NCBI RefSeq assembly: GCF_910596095.1
Contig: NC_056550.1
Location: forward strand, 2,480,001-2,544,000
DNA from: Thunnus maccoyii
Taxonomy: Eukaryota > Chordata > Actinopteri > Scombriformes > Scombridae
Reading direction: 5' to 3'
DNA: 64,000 bases
Of the stretch, positions 1 through 11,290 are shown one piece after another. The notes under the pieces are model-generated. The model was not told where the DNA came from and did not search any database. It saw only the letters and a program-made list of their open reading frames with translations. Numbering within the stretch: the first letter of the stretch is position 1; every line of letters begins with the position of its first letter. The position numbers and the translations under genes are program-made.

Positions 1-425
1 TCCTGTCATTTATAGTAAGAAGCTGATTGAGAAAGTATGTCTTCAGGATCTTTAATCTGTTCAAATTTAACGACTGAGCTCTCCACTGATTCTGGCACAT
101 GATGTTTACATGAGAGCCCTGGCTCGCAGTTGGTGTTCCAGTCCATCCCAAAGGCGTTGGATAGGGTTGAGGTCAGGTCAAGTTCTTCCATGCCAAACTG
201 GGTAAAGCATTTCCTTCTGGAGCTGGCTTTCTGTATGGAGGCATTGTCATGTTGAAAAAGGAAATGGCAAAACCCAAACTGTTGCCACAAATTTAGAAGT
301 ACACTGTTGTCTAAAATATCACTGTATGCTGTAGCATTTAGATTTGCATTAGTTGGATATAAAGACCAAACCGTGAAATACCAAAAGGACATTCAAGTAT
401 TGTCCACATACTTTTGGCCATATAG
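1..425 (-). mobile_element. Tc1/mariner-like transposon remnant (3' part of transposase plus end)
   Basis: Read on the minus strand, this stretch encodes a broken piece of a Tc1-like DDE transposase. The residues FLFQHDNASIQ (near 230-265) match the family's FQQDNAP-type second-Asp motif, and FGMEELDLT follows where the family has FGVEELDWP. The DNA at about 395-424 carries the phrase tacttttggccatatag, typical of the terminal repeats of this superfamily. The copy runs off the left edge of the window. It has lost the downstream DPNPIEHLW-like block and contains substitutions, so it is inactive. It lies directly downstream of the g6pc1 stop codon and may supply part of that gene's 3' UTR. Confidence 0.7.
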
Positions 426-508
426 AGAAGATTTAAAGTCACAGCTTCACCAGTATATGACATGATGCACAAAGGTTCACCAGTGCATGTATTGTGCAGC
501 CATCTGCC

Positions 509-1032
509 TCATACCAGCTTCTTCCCCTTGTAGCCCAGTGCTGCAGCCACATAGTAGGGCACAATAGCCACAGTAGCCAGAGGCACAGTGGCACTTTTAC
601 AGAATGACAGTAGATAGAACAGAGCCCCATTGTGGACAGGTGGCTTAAAAGCAGAGTCAAATAACTGCAGCAGCACCAGCGTTGCACTTAAAGAGATAAA
701 CCTGTAGATGGTGCCGTCAGTTCCCCTGCTGACCACCACTCTGTTGGCGTGCGCATGCAGGGGAGAGTGGAGCCCCAGACCCAGCCCCAGCAGAGTTCCA
801 GTGTTTCTGAACAAGCTGGCGAGTGGGTTGGTGTCCACGCTGACCCACTCTGCCCGGTGGCACCACAGCCGTGCTTTCTCCACACTCCAGAGGAGATCAA
901 CACCTACCAGCCAGAGGCACAGGTAGAGGAGGAGAGCCAGGGAGAGGAGGAGCAAGGAGATGAGGAGGTAGGAATGCAGACGGGCCTCATAGATCTGCTG
1001 GATTCGGCTGAGGGATTCTGCCACCAGGATAC
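509..1032 (-). CDS. g6pc1: g6pc1 coding exon 5 (C-terminal half)
   Basis: 524 nt including the TGA stop, acceptor ttctctcag. It encodes residues 184-357: the [11 protein letters not shown] loop, [11 protein letters not shown] and [13 protein letters not shown] blocks, a [12 protein letters not shown] helix, the conserved [10 protein letters not shown] helix and the KKLV tail. The match to G6PC1 is even across the whole exon. Confidence 0.95.
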
Positions 1033-2681
1033 CTGAGAGAAAAAAATTTGTTTTTTTTTTTAAGTAATTTGATTTCAAATATTTCTTTTATTATAGTATT
1101 ATTAGTACTAGTACTATTAGTACTATGCTGTGATGTGCAAACCACTTTTCCCCTCTTAAAAGTCTTGTTACTTGTTGTCAAGTAACCTTGTACAACCTGG
1201 CAAGTATGTATTATAGTCATACCCATAATGCAAAGTTGAATTTAAAAACAAAACTGAGACGAGTGGCAGGTTGGTATATGGAAGCCCATTTCTGCCAGAA
1301 AAAAAAAAAAAAAAGTAAAAAAAAAGTAGTGTTAGTAGTTAGAAAAAAAAATCTCATGGAAAGTCAAAATTATGAAATAATGAAATCCTAAGTCAGTGTT
1401 ATAAATAGTAAGTCTAAATTTTGACTTTAAAAGTCAATATTATGACATAAGAAAATATTTTGACTTACTAAGTAAAAATGGTGAGGTTAACCAAGACAGC
1501 TTTACCAAGAGATTGTGAGTAAAAGTTTTGTCTCATAATTTTGACTTTATGCAGCATTATCCATTATTATCTCATAACTATGACTTTTTAAATTTAATAG
1601 TCATATATTGCTGAAATAACAAATGATTATGACTTAGCATTTCAGGATTAAGACTTAATATCACATAATTGTATCTCACTATATTGCAATTATGACATAA
1701 TAACTTAGCATCTGATAATTATGACTTACAAAGTAAAACATTTAACTTGACTTAAAATTTGTATTTTTTTATTTGCATTCTTTCAAACATTTATGTACAG
1801 AAATGTACATAAACAGCATTAGGTTGCATTGTCATATTACATTTAAAGTAAATATATGCTGCTACCTAAGAAAAAAGAAACAAACAAAAAAAAAAAACAA
1901 CCACTAAGTAGGACGTGGGAATTTTTCCAGCCTCTGATATTCTTTCTGGTGGCAAACAGAGCAATGAATCCACAGAAAATTAAAAGCAATGACAGTTTTC
2001 ATTTATCAGCTGTAGTTTGTAGATGTACTACATCCAGATAATGGATATCCGAGTTAAACAACAGCATTATGTGTGCTGTCCATACCTATGATAACTCCCA
2101 TGATGACCTGATGTGGGAAGTGAGCAGCGATGAAGACTCTAGAGATGCACACACACACCTGCACACACCAGAACAGCGTCCATAGTGAGACGCACACACA
2201 CCTGGAGGAAAGATACATACGTTACCATTCTGACTGAAGCAAAGCACAAAGGTAATACACACTGAATAAAGGAGAGGTTGATCTTACCATTTCTTTATTT
2301 GGTTTCCATCTTTCTTCAGCACTGTCGTGAGGAATGATGACATCATGGTGTAGTACACCGCAGCAGCGCCCATGGCATGACCTGATGGACTTCCTGTAAG
2401 GGGAGGAAATGGACTCTTTAAGAGATTGACTTGAGTAGATACTGAATTTCAATTTCAGTCAAAATCGCTTTAAATATGTTACTGCTAAGGTATGTGCCTA
2501 CCTGGCCCAGTCTCACATGTCATAGGGAACTGCTCTATCACTGGCTGGGAGGAGTTGCCATAGAAACGTGTTTCCTGAACCCACCAATAGGGACGCTCTC
2601 CAAACAAAAGCCTGAGCAAAAATGGTGTCAAACTTTATAAATAAAATGGGATTTAAAACGGATCTGCACCATCATCACCAC

Positions 2682-2729
<48 letters not shown>

Positions 2730-2971
2730 TATTGTCCCAGTCACATGACTCACCATTTCAGCATCAGGTTGACCCAGTCTCCCACTACTGCCACCCACAC
2801 CAGTTTGACTGCTTCGGCCTGCCGTACATGGAACCATATGGGGAACAGCAGGAAGAAGGTGTTGTGTAGGTCCGTTGCCATGGAGACTAACAGGAAGTAG
2901 CTCTGGCTATGGCTGTATTGGGTCTGCAGGTAGTATGTACTGCTCACACCAGAACTGTGGAGCAAGTCCAT
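509..2971 (-). CDS. g6pc1: Glucose-6-phosphatase catalytic subunit 1 (g6pc1-like), five coding exons
   Basis: The enzyme hydrolyses glucose 6-phosphate to glucose and phosphate in the ER lumen, the last step of gluconeogenesis and glycogenolysis. Joining 2971-2754, 2611-2502, 2393-2288, 2201-2086 and 1032-509 gives an unbroken frame of 357 codons plus stop, the human G6PC1 length. Exons 2-4 (110, 106, 116 nt) have the lengths I recall for human G6PC1. All introns are GT-AG. The phosphatase signature is intact: K72...R79-P80, PSGH with H115, and SRVFIAAH with R166 and H172 (human K76, R83, H119, R170, H176). Several hydrophobic helices fit the nine-span ER topology. The C-terminus KKLV is a KKXX ER-retrieval signal. 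The start at 2971 has G at -3. An AOC2/AOC3-type neighbour supports G6PC1 over G6PC2 or G6PC3. Which teleost duplicate it is cannot be decided here. Confidence 0.95.
1360..1745. repeat. Degenerate AT-rich tandem repeat in g6pc1 intron 4
   Basis: Imperfect units built on agtcataattatgacata-like words recur in both orientations across this stretch (attatgacataa, cataactatgactttt, aattatgacataataac, gataattatgacttac). The units are too diverged to give a fixed period by eye. The rest of intron 4 (1033-2085) is AT-rich with short A and T runs, and I see no other element in it. Confidence 0.6.
2086..2201 (-). CDS. g6pc1: g6pc1 coding exon 4
   Basis: 116 nt, acceptor tttcctccag, donor catag|gtatgg. 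It holds the third part of the phosphatase signature, [12 protein letters not shown], with Arg166 and His172. Two short GT-rich runs in the exon encode the alternating Cys/Val stretches CVCV and VCVC inside membrane segments, where human G6PC1 has more varied hydrophobic residues. Confidence 0.93.
2288..2393 (-). CDS. g6pc1: g6pc1 coding exon 3
   Basis: 106 nt, acceptor ccccttacag, donor aaatg|gtaaga. It encodes the PSGHAMG catalytic block with His115, equivalent to human His119, the residue that forms the phosphohistidine intermediate, followed by a membrane helix ([13 protein letters not shown]). Confidence 0.95.
2502..2611 (-). CDS. g6pc1: g6pc1 coding exon 2
   Basis: 110 nt, with acceptor tttgctcag and donor gggccag|gtaggc. 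It carries FGERPYWW with signature Arg79, a potential lumenal N-glycosylation site (GNSS, as in human SNTS), and ends in CETGPG. No single-frame open reading frame reveals it because it is short; it is recognised by homology and phase. Confidence 0.93.
2664..2729. repeat. (CAT)n microsatellite in g6pc1 intron 1
   Basis: About 20 cat/cac triplets, nearly pure from 2685. They lie 25 bases inside the intron from the exon 1 donor at 2752-2753. The spurious histidine or methionine runs they encode are not protein. Confidence 0.95.
2754..2971 (-). CDS. g6pc1: g6pc1 coding exon 1
   Basis: The ATG is the complement of 2969-2971. The exon encodes residues 1-72 plus two bases of Trp73, and holds the lumenal N-terminus and the first two membrane segments (around FLLFPIWFH and [15 protein letters not shown]). 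It ends aaatg|gtgagt. Lys72, the first signature residue, is in its last whole codon. Confidence 0.95.
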
Positions 2972-3049
2972 TACCACTGCAAGAGGGTGGGCAAAGAGAC
3001 AAAGTGTAATAGCATCTACCTACATATGTTAGTGTGTGTGTGTGTGTTC

Positions 3050-3058
3050 ACTTATACC
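3050..3058 (-). promoter_or_regulatory. Possible TATA-like element of g6pc1
   Basis: On the minus strand gggtataagtg lies about 80 bases upstream of the ATG, at a distance compatible with a short 5' UTR. A gcag immediately before the start region (near 2976-2979) could instead be a splice acceptor of a 5' UTR intron, in which case the promoter lies farther away. This is positional inference only. Confidence 0.2.
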
Positions 3059-3279
3059 CAAGACACAGAAACAGGACGCAGATTTAATTAGTATTAGTAA
3101 TAGTAAATCTGTGTATTTGTCCCGAAGTTATATGTGCTGCAGTTTAGTACGGGTTCAGCTACAGTGAAGCATACTATGTTGGACCTGACTGTGGTGTCAA
3201 AACGGGTCATACTGTACCTTGTAATTTTACAATAGGTACCTGCTATTTTTTTTTTTTAACATCAGAATGAGGAATGGAA

Positions 3280-5150
3280 TCAGACACTCCACTTGTGATT
3301 TGGATCCCATCCCTTCCAATCTTGTTCATCTCCTCACTCATCACAGAAATCATTAACTCCTCCTTCAGTTCTGGTTCAGTCCCCCATCCTCAAAAAACCT
3401 GGACTCAACCCTTACATCATGAGCAATTCCTAGTCCATCTTCAATCTCCAATTTCTTCAAAAATACTGGAATGTTTTGTCGCCTCCCAACTAAAAGTCCA
3501 CCTCATCTCCAATGACCAGTTCGAACCATTTCAATCCAGTTTCCACTCACAGCACAGCACTGAAACAGCCCTCCTCAAAGCCACCAACTACCTCCTCCTC
3601 TCCTCAGACTCTGGTCACCTCAGCATTCTCATGCTCCTCAACCTCACTGCAGCTTTCAACACCATCAACCACACCATTCTTCTCTCCCACCTTGAATCCT
3701 CCCTCAACATCACCAGTAATGCCCTATCCTGGTTAAAAACATTTCTCACAAACAGACAACAGTTCATCAACATCAACAACTGCACCTCCTCCACCGCTCC
3801 TCTCACCAACTGCCTCACTGAAATAAATCATGGTATTGGGGTTTCAAATCAGGCTATATTAAAGATGTTCACATCAAACGCTGAGACCAGAGAGATGAGC
3901 AGACAACCAACGGGAGTTTATTTCATTACACACGAACATACAGAACTCAGAAAATCATCAATGCAGCCCCCCTTCAACTTCACACCCACACCTATTTATA
4001 CCAAAAGCAGATGTGACATCCTGTCTATGTTTTTGGCACTTTCGTAAGAAAAATGATCGCTTGGACTTTGACCAATGGGTGTAGATGTCTCTGCACCATT
4101 TGGACATTTCTGCGTGTGGTGTACTTTGCTCCCCCTTTCCTATTATTTCCAGGTGTCTCCCGTTTATCTGGTGGCCTAATGCTTTTTGGATGGGTCAATG
4201 AAGGTCAACGTAGGTCAAGCCGATCTGGTAAAAGTTTTGCTTCCCAGAGATTGTAACCAGAACTTTTGAAAACAACTCCTTTAAAGGAGATTGTTTTTGC
4301 CTATCCATTGGTGTTGTGCAACCCTAAGTGTTTTGTGTATTACTTTCCCACATGTTCATCATATTTTGGCTTCTACAATGATTGCAATCCAACTTACTCA
4401 AACTAAACTGTGATAAATCAGACATGATCATCATCGGCCCAAAACTAATCACAACTTCTGCCTCACCATTGATAACTTTGCTCTGTGTCCCTCCCCACAC
4501 ACCTCATTTTCAACAGCAACAAATCACAAACAAATCACCAGAACTGCCTTTTTCCACGTAAAAAAGATTGTCTCCGCCTATCAGTCTCCTTCACTGCTGC
4601 TGAAACTGCACTGATCCATGCTTTCATTACATCCAAAATTGACTACTGTAACAGCATTCTTTATGGCATATCATCCAAAATCCTAAATAAACTCCAGTAC
4701 GTCCGGAACTCTGCTGCTTGCCTGCTCACCCATTCCTGTTCCCTGTCCACAATGGATCTAATTCAAAGTCCTTCTCCAGAATCACAAAGCCCTCCATAAC
4801 CAGGCCCCCTCCCACCTCACTGACCTGCTCCCCCACCACACTCCTTCCTCTGATGCTAACCTCCTGTCTCCACCACTCAGGACCAACCCTGGACTTGGGG
4901 TAACCCAGGAGCCCTCTCCATAGCTGCCCCCTCCTTCTGGAACTCTCTCCCCAAACACATCCGAGACTGCACAGATATGTCTATGTTCAAATCACTAAAC
5001 AAAACTCACCTTTTCAGAACTGCTTTTAATGAGTAATTAATGTTGCGTGTCATGTGTTTTTAGTGTGTTGTGTTCTATGATCATTTTAACTTATGTAAAG
5101 TGTCTTTGTGTACCCTGAAAAGCGCTCTATAAATAAAATGGATTTTTATT
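3280..5150 (+). mobile_element. L2-like non-LTR retrotransposon (LINE) remnant, interrupted
   Basis: The 5' piece (about 3360-3835) encodes reverse-transcriptase blocks: PISSKILECFVASQL, FQSSFHSQHSTETALLKAT and LNLTAAFNTINHTILL, where the family has DLSAAFDTVDH (so the first catalytic Asp is lost). The 3' piece (about 4376-5150) encodes SFTAAETALIHAFITSKIDYCNS and a diverged C-terminus. It ends in gcgctctataaataaaatgg and a TTA/TTG-rich tail, the usual 3' end of this LINE group. Substitutions, stops and the insert make it inactive. The YADD-containing part is missing, apparently replaced by the insert. Confidence 0.75.
3836..4375. mobile_element. Unclassified insertion between the two halves of the LINE
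   Basis: The LINE reading breaks after about 3835 and resumes near 4376. The roughly 540-bp insert encodes nothing recognisable. It contains gagtttatttcatt near 3915 (a reversed poly-A signal word), so it may be a solo LTR in minus orientation. I could not see clear terminal repeats or a target duplication. Confidence 0.35.
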
Positions 5151-5159
5151 ATTATTATT

Positions 5160-6155
5160 ACCAACAGTATAAATGATTTTTTAATGCCCCACATTGTTAT
5201 CCCCTTATTCCCTGATGTCACATCTTGTATCAACATGTATGTATTGGTACATACTGTATCGTACTGTACACTGCTAGTACAAAATATTACACTGTAAGGA
5301 ATGATAGTTTACAATATATCCATTATTACATGATTGACAGTGGAGGTTTTTTTTGTGTATCTGTAATTTAGACATTGATTTGACTGTAATTATACCTATG
5401 TACCTTTGGGGTTTTTTGGTAGCCTGGTCAGCAGTGGTTATAAATGTGCACAAATTTTCAAGCACAGTAAGGAATTGATAAATCAGCTTCTATGCACAGA
5501 AATTGCAGCAGAATTGATAAATGAGGCCCTGGGTCTGCGGGTTTAAGTTAAAATTCAGAAACAATGACCTCTAGTAGTAGTATAGTAGTATTCAAATTAT
5601 TTCTAGGGCACAACAGTTGTGTTTAGACTAAACCACATATGCAGTTTAAAATGCAGCTTCTGAGGACCCAGCAAAAGGTGTTGAAGGACATAGTTTAACA
5701 CATACAACACAGGTTTAAACCTATCTTAAACCTTAAACCACATCTAAGCTGATGACAGAGCACCTGGTGAGGAAATAAATGAACAAATATAAGTAGACAG
5801 AATCATACTTACAGAATTTTGTAACAAGTTCCCAGTTAGTATATCTTCTTCTTGTCTGAAAAATCCAGTTTGGGCTGGATATGGGCTACACAAACAACAA
5901 ATCAGTGTTCTAGTGTTGCTATAAACAGCAGCCCTATCACTACAGCCAGTGATGTGTGTGTATGAGTGAGTCCTTCATTTAAGTGGTCTCAAAGGTGTCT
6001 GCCGAGATGCGCAGTGACACAGCCTGTGCCTGAGTGTTGGGTAAAGCATAAATGTTTGTGGTGTAATGCAGTGTTTACAAAAATCAAAACTAGATCAGTA
6101 TGTGCTTGGTAAAAGTACAGAGCTAGATGTTTGTGTGTGATGGATGAATGGGTCA
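5160..6155. other. Intergenic DNA, nothing recognised
   Basis: AT-rich sequence between the LINE tail and a GT microsatellite. I see no coding signal, terminal repeats or RNA-like fold. Confidence 0.5.
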
Positions 6156-6156
6156 T

Positions 6157-6157
<1 letters not shown>

Positions 6158-6228
<71 letters not shown>

Positions 6229-6229
6229 C
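6158..6229. repeat. (GT)n microsatellite
   Basis: An uninterrupted run of about 35 GT units, likely polymorphic in length. Confidence 0.98.
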
Positions 6230-7590
6230 CGCTAGTCACACATATGGGTCACCTGGTCCTCAGGCATGGACTTTGGACTGGAGTGAGAGAGGATCACTAG
6301 AAGGGAGGAGGGGAGCGAAGAGGTTTGATCTGATGACACGGGTAAATATGCCATTGTGGTTTTAGCACCTGATAAACCAGGGTGGTCAAAAACAGCAGCT
6401 CTGTTGTGTAAAGTAACTAAGTATATACTGTATTTAAAGCCCCTATTTGTAATTATTGTATATTCTTTCAAGTTAATTCTGTTGGCATAAGTTTTTGTTA
6501 TTAGAAAAATAAAAAAATCTTGTTGAAGTTTGGTGCAGACTACCCTATTCATCCTTAAACCATCTATTTATGGTTAACCATGAGGCCTGTGGAGGAACAG
6601 GAATGCAATACAGTAAAAACAATTAGCTAAAAGAGGCTAAAGGGTTCTATAGAGTTGAGTAGAGCTGCATGGTTAGGTGATGATGCTCAGTGGGTTCATT
6701 ACTACAAATAATCCCTTTTACATTACATTTGATCCATTGTTAATCTTTTTTTTAATTAAAATAATGATTAAATGTATTAATTTATTTAAATTATTTAATT
6801 CTTTCATTTATTCTGTCTAAGTATAAATTACAATGTAAATGTGTCATTTTTCAAATAAGATATAAAATATTGTCAGTAAATGCAAACAAGAGAAAGTGTC
6901 AGACAACAGGAAAGAGAAAGGGTTAACAGTGGAAAGTAGGGTACTCCTTGAAAAATAGTTTTCATGTTGATCAGCACTGTGTTCTACCTGTGCGACACCG
7001 TTCCACTTCCCATCCACAAGTTTCCACTGTGATACAGGATCAGGTCATGTCGTGATTCACCATGCGGCTGAGGAGGAACGCATGTACGCATGCATGTCCA
7101 CGTGTAACGTGTAAACACATCTGCCAGTCTGCAAACACATGCATGGATACACACAGACCAAGCATCCTCTGCACATCCCCTCTCCACTCCCCAGCAGTCG
7201 TTCTTTCCATTTCAAAATCTTTCTTTTCTTTCTAGGGCTTAAATTGTAGTCTCTCCCTTCCTTCTTTCTGCCACTTATAATCTAACTCGTCCTTTTTCCT
7301 CTGTCAAAACCAAGGGTCAGTTAATAAAAAAAAGAAAGAAAGAAACACAATAGAAATATACTGTATCTCTGGATAATTTCAGTTTTCAATTAAAAAAAAC
7401 AACAATTTTCTCATTGAAGGCATATTAATGATATTTGACTTGCTTGTACATACAAAAAATGACAGAAGTAGATGGGTGTAATATAATTCAAGCTAACAGA
7501 ATACAGTCATGCTAGTAGTTTTGTAAATCTATACTTGGCAAAGCTATTGTAAATGCTAACCCTATAATATTACAAGTCATCTTGAGGGGT
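6230..7590. other. Intergenic DNA, a possible diverged repeat only
   Basis: A weak copy of the dispersed family described at 36630-36870 may lie at about 6640-6760 (shared words around gagctgcat, cagtgggtt, cccttttacattacat). Otherwise AT-rich, with A/T runs and no coding signal. Confidence 0.35.
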
Positions 7591-7880
7591 AGACAACAAC
7601 AGTTCAAGACATTCAGTCGTCTCCTCTGGTTGCCATGAATGTCTGTACAAAATTTCATGGCAATCCATGTCATACTTGTTAAGATATTTCACAGGACAAT
7701 TGAAACTTGTAATTCAATAAACTTATCTGCTGGTGGCGCCAGAGAAAATGTCAGTGGATCACGTGAACCAGTGAGATTAATCCCCTGAGCACCATGGATA
7801 TCTGCACCAAATTTCATGGCAATCAATCCAATAATTGTGAACATGTCACTAAAAACCAAAATGTCAACCTAATGGTGGCA
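7590..7880. repeat. Dispersed fish repeat (ccatgaaatttcatggcaatc family), partial copy
   Basis: Contains repeated phrases such as tgtacaaaatttcatggcaatcc and caccaaatttcatggcaatcaatcc. The same family is seen in the opposite orientation at 60880-61490. It is a very common teleost interspersed repeat, non-coding. Confidence 0.6.
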
Positions 7881-8169
7881 TTTAAGGAAAAGTCAGGGCA
7901 TTACAAGTTAGTTGAATTAATCATAGACATTGCCCTCCCAAGAGCCATGCTGCTAGCATGGCAAAAAGAGAGCTTGAGAGACATGTTTAAACCCTACCTA
8001 CTTTCTCACTGGCACACACCTGGCCAAATATTGCATGAAGTGGGTATGTTAGTCAGAATGTTGGTTTCAGAAAGTAAGACGCAGCCCAATGTTGGAAAGG
8101 TGTGGGGGGAGGGTATTCGACAATCTGACTTTGTCTTTGACCCCTTTATGACAATATCCCCCTAGGGTA

Positions 8170-8755
8170 TTGTGGTGGAAAACTGTTCTTCCATGGATAG
8201 GCCAGTAATTGTGCAAAGAAAACATTTACATCTATAGCAGATAGTTTCTATGGGAATACAGAAGGGGAGAATCAACACTGTCATATTTTAATCTCCTGGG
8301 TGTGATGAGCAAAGGTGTATTATGAGAAATGTGGAAGAGGCTAAGTACAACTGATACACGTTAGAGAAGTGTGAGACACCTTTGTTTTCTGTAGCTGAAT
8401 CACACTTGGATTATTACCAAAGTGTCAAGGTCAAACAAGGAGGAGTCTAGAAAATAAGCTCCACATTGGGAGGGGTTATGAGAGGTATATAATTTAATGT
8501 TTTATGGTTTTTCATTAGGTTCTTTATCCCGGGATCAAGGCCTCGGTTTGCTTTGTTTTGCTCTTTATGCAGAGTAAACCTATTCACATTGAACTCTACC
8601 AGCTTCCAGTGTATTTCTTTTAGTCTTTCTCTCATAAGTTTTGAGTTTAATACTAAGTTGTGGCTGACCTGAAGATTTATTGGCCCATCTGAAGATTTCC
8701 CACAAGATATGGTGAGCCATGCCAAGAGAGTGTCAGAGGCTTTTTAGGAGGAGTA
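8170..8755. other. Intergenic DNA, nothing recognised
   Basis: No recognisable gene or element. A 92-codon minus-strand open stretch (8447-8725) has no family resemblance that I can see. Confidence 0.4.
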
Positions 8756-8756
8756 T

Positions 8757-9572
8757 TAGATATCTAACAGGAACCAAACGCAGAGTCCGGAATGCAGATA
8801 TGATGAAAAACTCTCCTTTAATTGTGGATGGTCATGAACAGAGCTGAACAGAGCTGAACAGAGCTGAACAGAGCTAAACAGAGCTGAACAGAGCTGAACA
8901 GAGCTGAACAGAGCTGAACAGAGCTGAACAGAGCTGAACAGAGCTGAACAGAGCTGAACAGAGCTGAACAGAGCTGAACAGAGCTGAACAGAGCTGAACA
9001 GAGCTGAACAGAGCTGAACAGAGCTGAACAGAGCTGAACAGAGCTGAACAGAGCTAGCAGATGGAACAAAACAAATGATCCAAAGACTCAACTCAAAACC
9101 AGACCTTAAATACAGACTAAACTAATCAGGGAATGGGGAAACAGGTGACGAGACACAAGGGCAGGCTGAGAGTGATTGGCTGAGGAAACACAGGAAGCAG
9201 GGCAGGGCTGACGAGACTGATACAGGGCAGGTGTGGGGAAGACACAGAGCAGAGCAGGGCTAACGAGGGTGAAGTAGGGCAGGTGAGGAGGAGTACATGA
9301 ACACACAAGGGAAACACAGTAACAAAACCAAAACTCAGAAAACACAATACTCTAAATACAACCCACACCAACCTGTCCAAGAACCACCATGAACCTAAAC
9401 TAAAGTATACAACACACCAGACTAACAAAAGGCAGTCCAAACCCACCACCCAAATATAACAAGAAAACCCATATGACCCGAAGGACTAAACAGAAGTGCA
9501 AACCAGGAAACCCCAAAGAACACAAGAACATAAAAATACCAAAAAACACACCAAGTCCAGGCAGGGTGTGAC
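8757..9572 (-). repeat. Interspersed repeat containing a minisatellite, LTR-like on the minus strand
   Basis: The right end reads tgtcacaccctgcctgg on the minus strand, and the left part contains aaccaaacgcagagtccgg; both phrases are common in abundant teleost repeats. The centre holds the 10-bp tandem array. Its purine-rich body has many gacgag, ggcagg and acacag words but no coding frame. The boundaries are approximate and the class is uncertain. Confidence 0.45.
8834..9055. repeat. 10-bp minisatellite, about 22 units
   Basis: The unit gagctgaaca is repeated in perfect register from 8841 to 9050. Only one unit in the array (gagctaaaca, 8871-8880) differs by a substitution, and the array ends in gagctagcag. 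Such homogeneity indicates recent expansion or contraction. The LFSSVQLCSA-type peptides it could encode on the minus strand are artefacts. Confidence 0.98.
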
Positions 9573-9654
9573 ACCCACAAGCAGCCAATAAGTGTCACCT
9601 ACAGCAGTCCAACCACCACCATTGTATGCTAGCTGACAGCAAGCACCACAAACA

Positions 9655-11290
9655 ATGCATGCAACTACAGACACAGTAACAGGAAATTTACAGACTCCTT
9701 CAACATCTTATGCAGCACTACTAAATGAAGCCAGAGAAGCGGAAAGTCAGGCTGCAAGAAGATGGTATGATTCAAGGGAACAGGGAAAAAGACAAAAAGA
9801 AAAGAAGAGAGCAGTCAATACAGGACCAACACATACATCTGACCTAACACACACATCTACCCCCAAAGTAAAAGAGATGAAAGGGAAAAAAGTAGGATGA
9901 GAAAGAGAAACATCTCATAGAGTTGGAGGATAGTAACAGTGAGGACAGTGAAACAAGCAGTGGCAATGATACTGACAACATTGATGATACAGAAGAAACA
10001 AATGCTGACTTTGATGAGAGACTGGTGACAAAAATGATGAAAATAGAAACCAAGAAAAGAGCTTATAAGAGAAGACAATGAAACAGAGAAAGAAATAAAA
10101 AGGAATTGGCTGAAGCTCAAAGAATGTTAAAAGAAACAGAGGAACGATTGAGAGAGTCTGAAAGACTCAACTCCACTGTGTCATTGATAATGGAAGACGG
10201 ATATGAGTCACAGGACTTAGGTCCCATAATCAAAAGAGCACTACAAGTTTAGCAATGGTTTCCACTTGGCAACCCAAACATTCACATATCAACAGATAAT
10301 CAGTTCCTCAGAATCTCACACAAAACAGGGGAGCAAGGTGTAGCTGGTGGTCTACTACTAAGTGACAGACCTATCATGCAAATGTCAGTGTTACATGATA
10401 AAGACAGCAGTTGTTGCAGCAGATACCAGATTGTCTTTGGTCAAAACATAAAACAGATCAAGGGTTATTGAAGTCAGCACAACCAGTGGAAATCAAATTG
10501 AAACCAGGGGCTAAGCTACCATATAAAAGACATTACCCTCCTACACTACAGGCAATGGTAGAGATAAAAACCTACAATAGGTTTGTTGCAGTCTGGAGTG
10601 TTGGTAAAAACCCAAAGCCTATGCAATTCTCCAATCTTTTCAATAAAGAAACCCCACTCAAATGATTACAGGTTGGTGCATGATCTACGCTGTGGTAGAT
10701 GTAGAAACCCCAGTGATACCTGATCCACATATTCTGCTATCAAACGTCCCATCAGACACTAAATGGTACAATGTGATTGATTTATGTTCAGTATTTTTTT
10801 AGTTTGCCTTTACATCCAGATTTTCAATACCTGTTTGCATTCACATACCAAGGAGAGCAGTATACCTACACTAGGATGCCACAGGGTTATTGTGAGAGTT
10901 CATTTATCATATTTAACAGAATTTGTTCCAAGATTTGCAGCATCTAATCACTGAAAGAACACTGATACAATGTGTGTTTGCTAATCTGTAGCTCATCAAG
11001 TGAAAAGTGTGAAAGACATTCAATAGCAGTGCTAAAAGCATTAGCAGAAGGAGGTCACAAAGTAAGTAACAATAAAGTAGAATATCTTGGCAGAAGACTA
11101 ATAAGTGAAAATAGATATATTGCTCCCTAACAAATTGAAGTAATAATTAAAGCACCCAAACCACAAACAGTGACCCAAATGCTTTCCTTTTTGGGCATTG
11201 CAGGGTATAGCAGACAGTAGAACTGTGACTATGTATTGAAAACAGTACCCCTCAGGGCAATGATTAAAGCAACAGGGCAAATAAATAAAG
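9655..11290 (+). pseudogene. Endogenous retrovirus remnant (gag-like part and broken pol/reverse transcriptase)
   Basis: The first part (9655-10080) encodes a charged, Arg/Glu/Lys-rich gag-like segment with a stop at 9898-9900 and frame changes. From about 10400 to 11290 fragments in different frames match the start of retroviral reverse transcriptase of fish/amphibian ERVs (IPDCLWSKHKTDQG and KLPYKRHYP near 10425-10545; a palm segment near 10740-10900; APLRAMIKATGQ at its end, 11245-11281). Stops and indels occur roughly every 100-300 bases, and the catalytic YxDD region near 10975-10990 is not intact. There is no protease, integrase or env that I can recognise, and no flanking LTR pair. It is a dead fossil. 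Confidence 0.7.

Noticed and set aside
2622..2900. Frame with a 20-residue histidine run
   Set aside because: It comes from the (CAT)n array in g6pc1 intron 1, on the opposite strand to the gene.
8756..9091. Repetitive LFSSVQLCSA protein
   Set aside because: A 10-bp minisatellite gives three open frames automatically; no start context or homologue.
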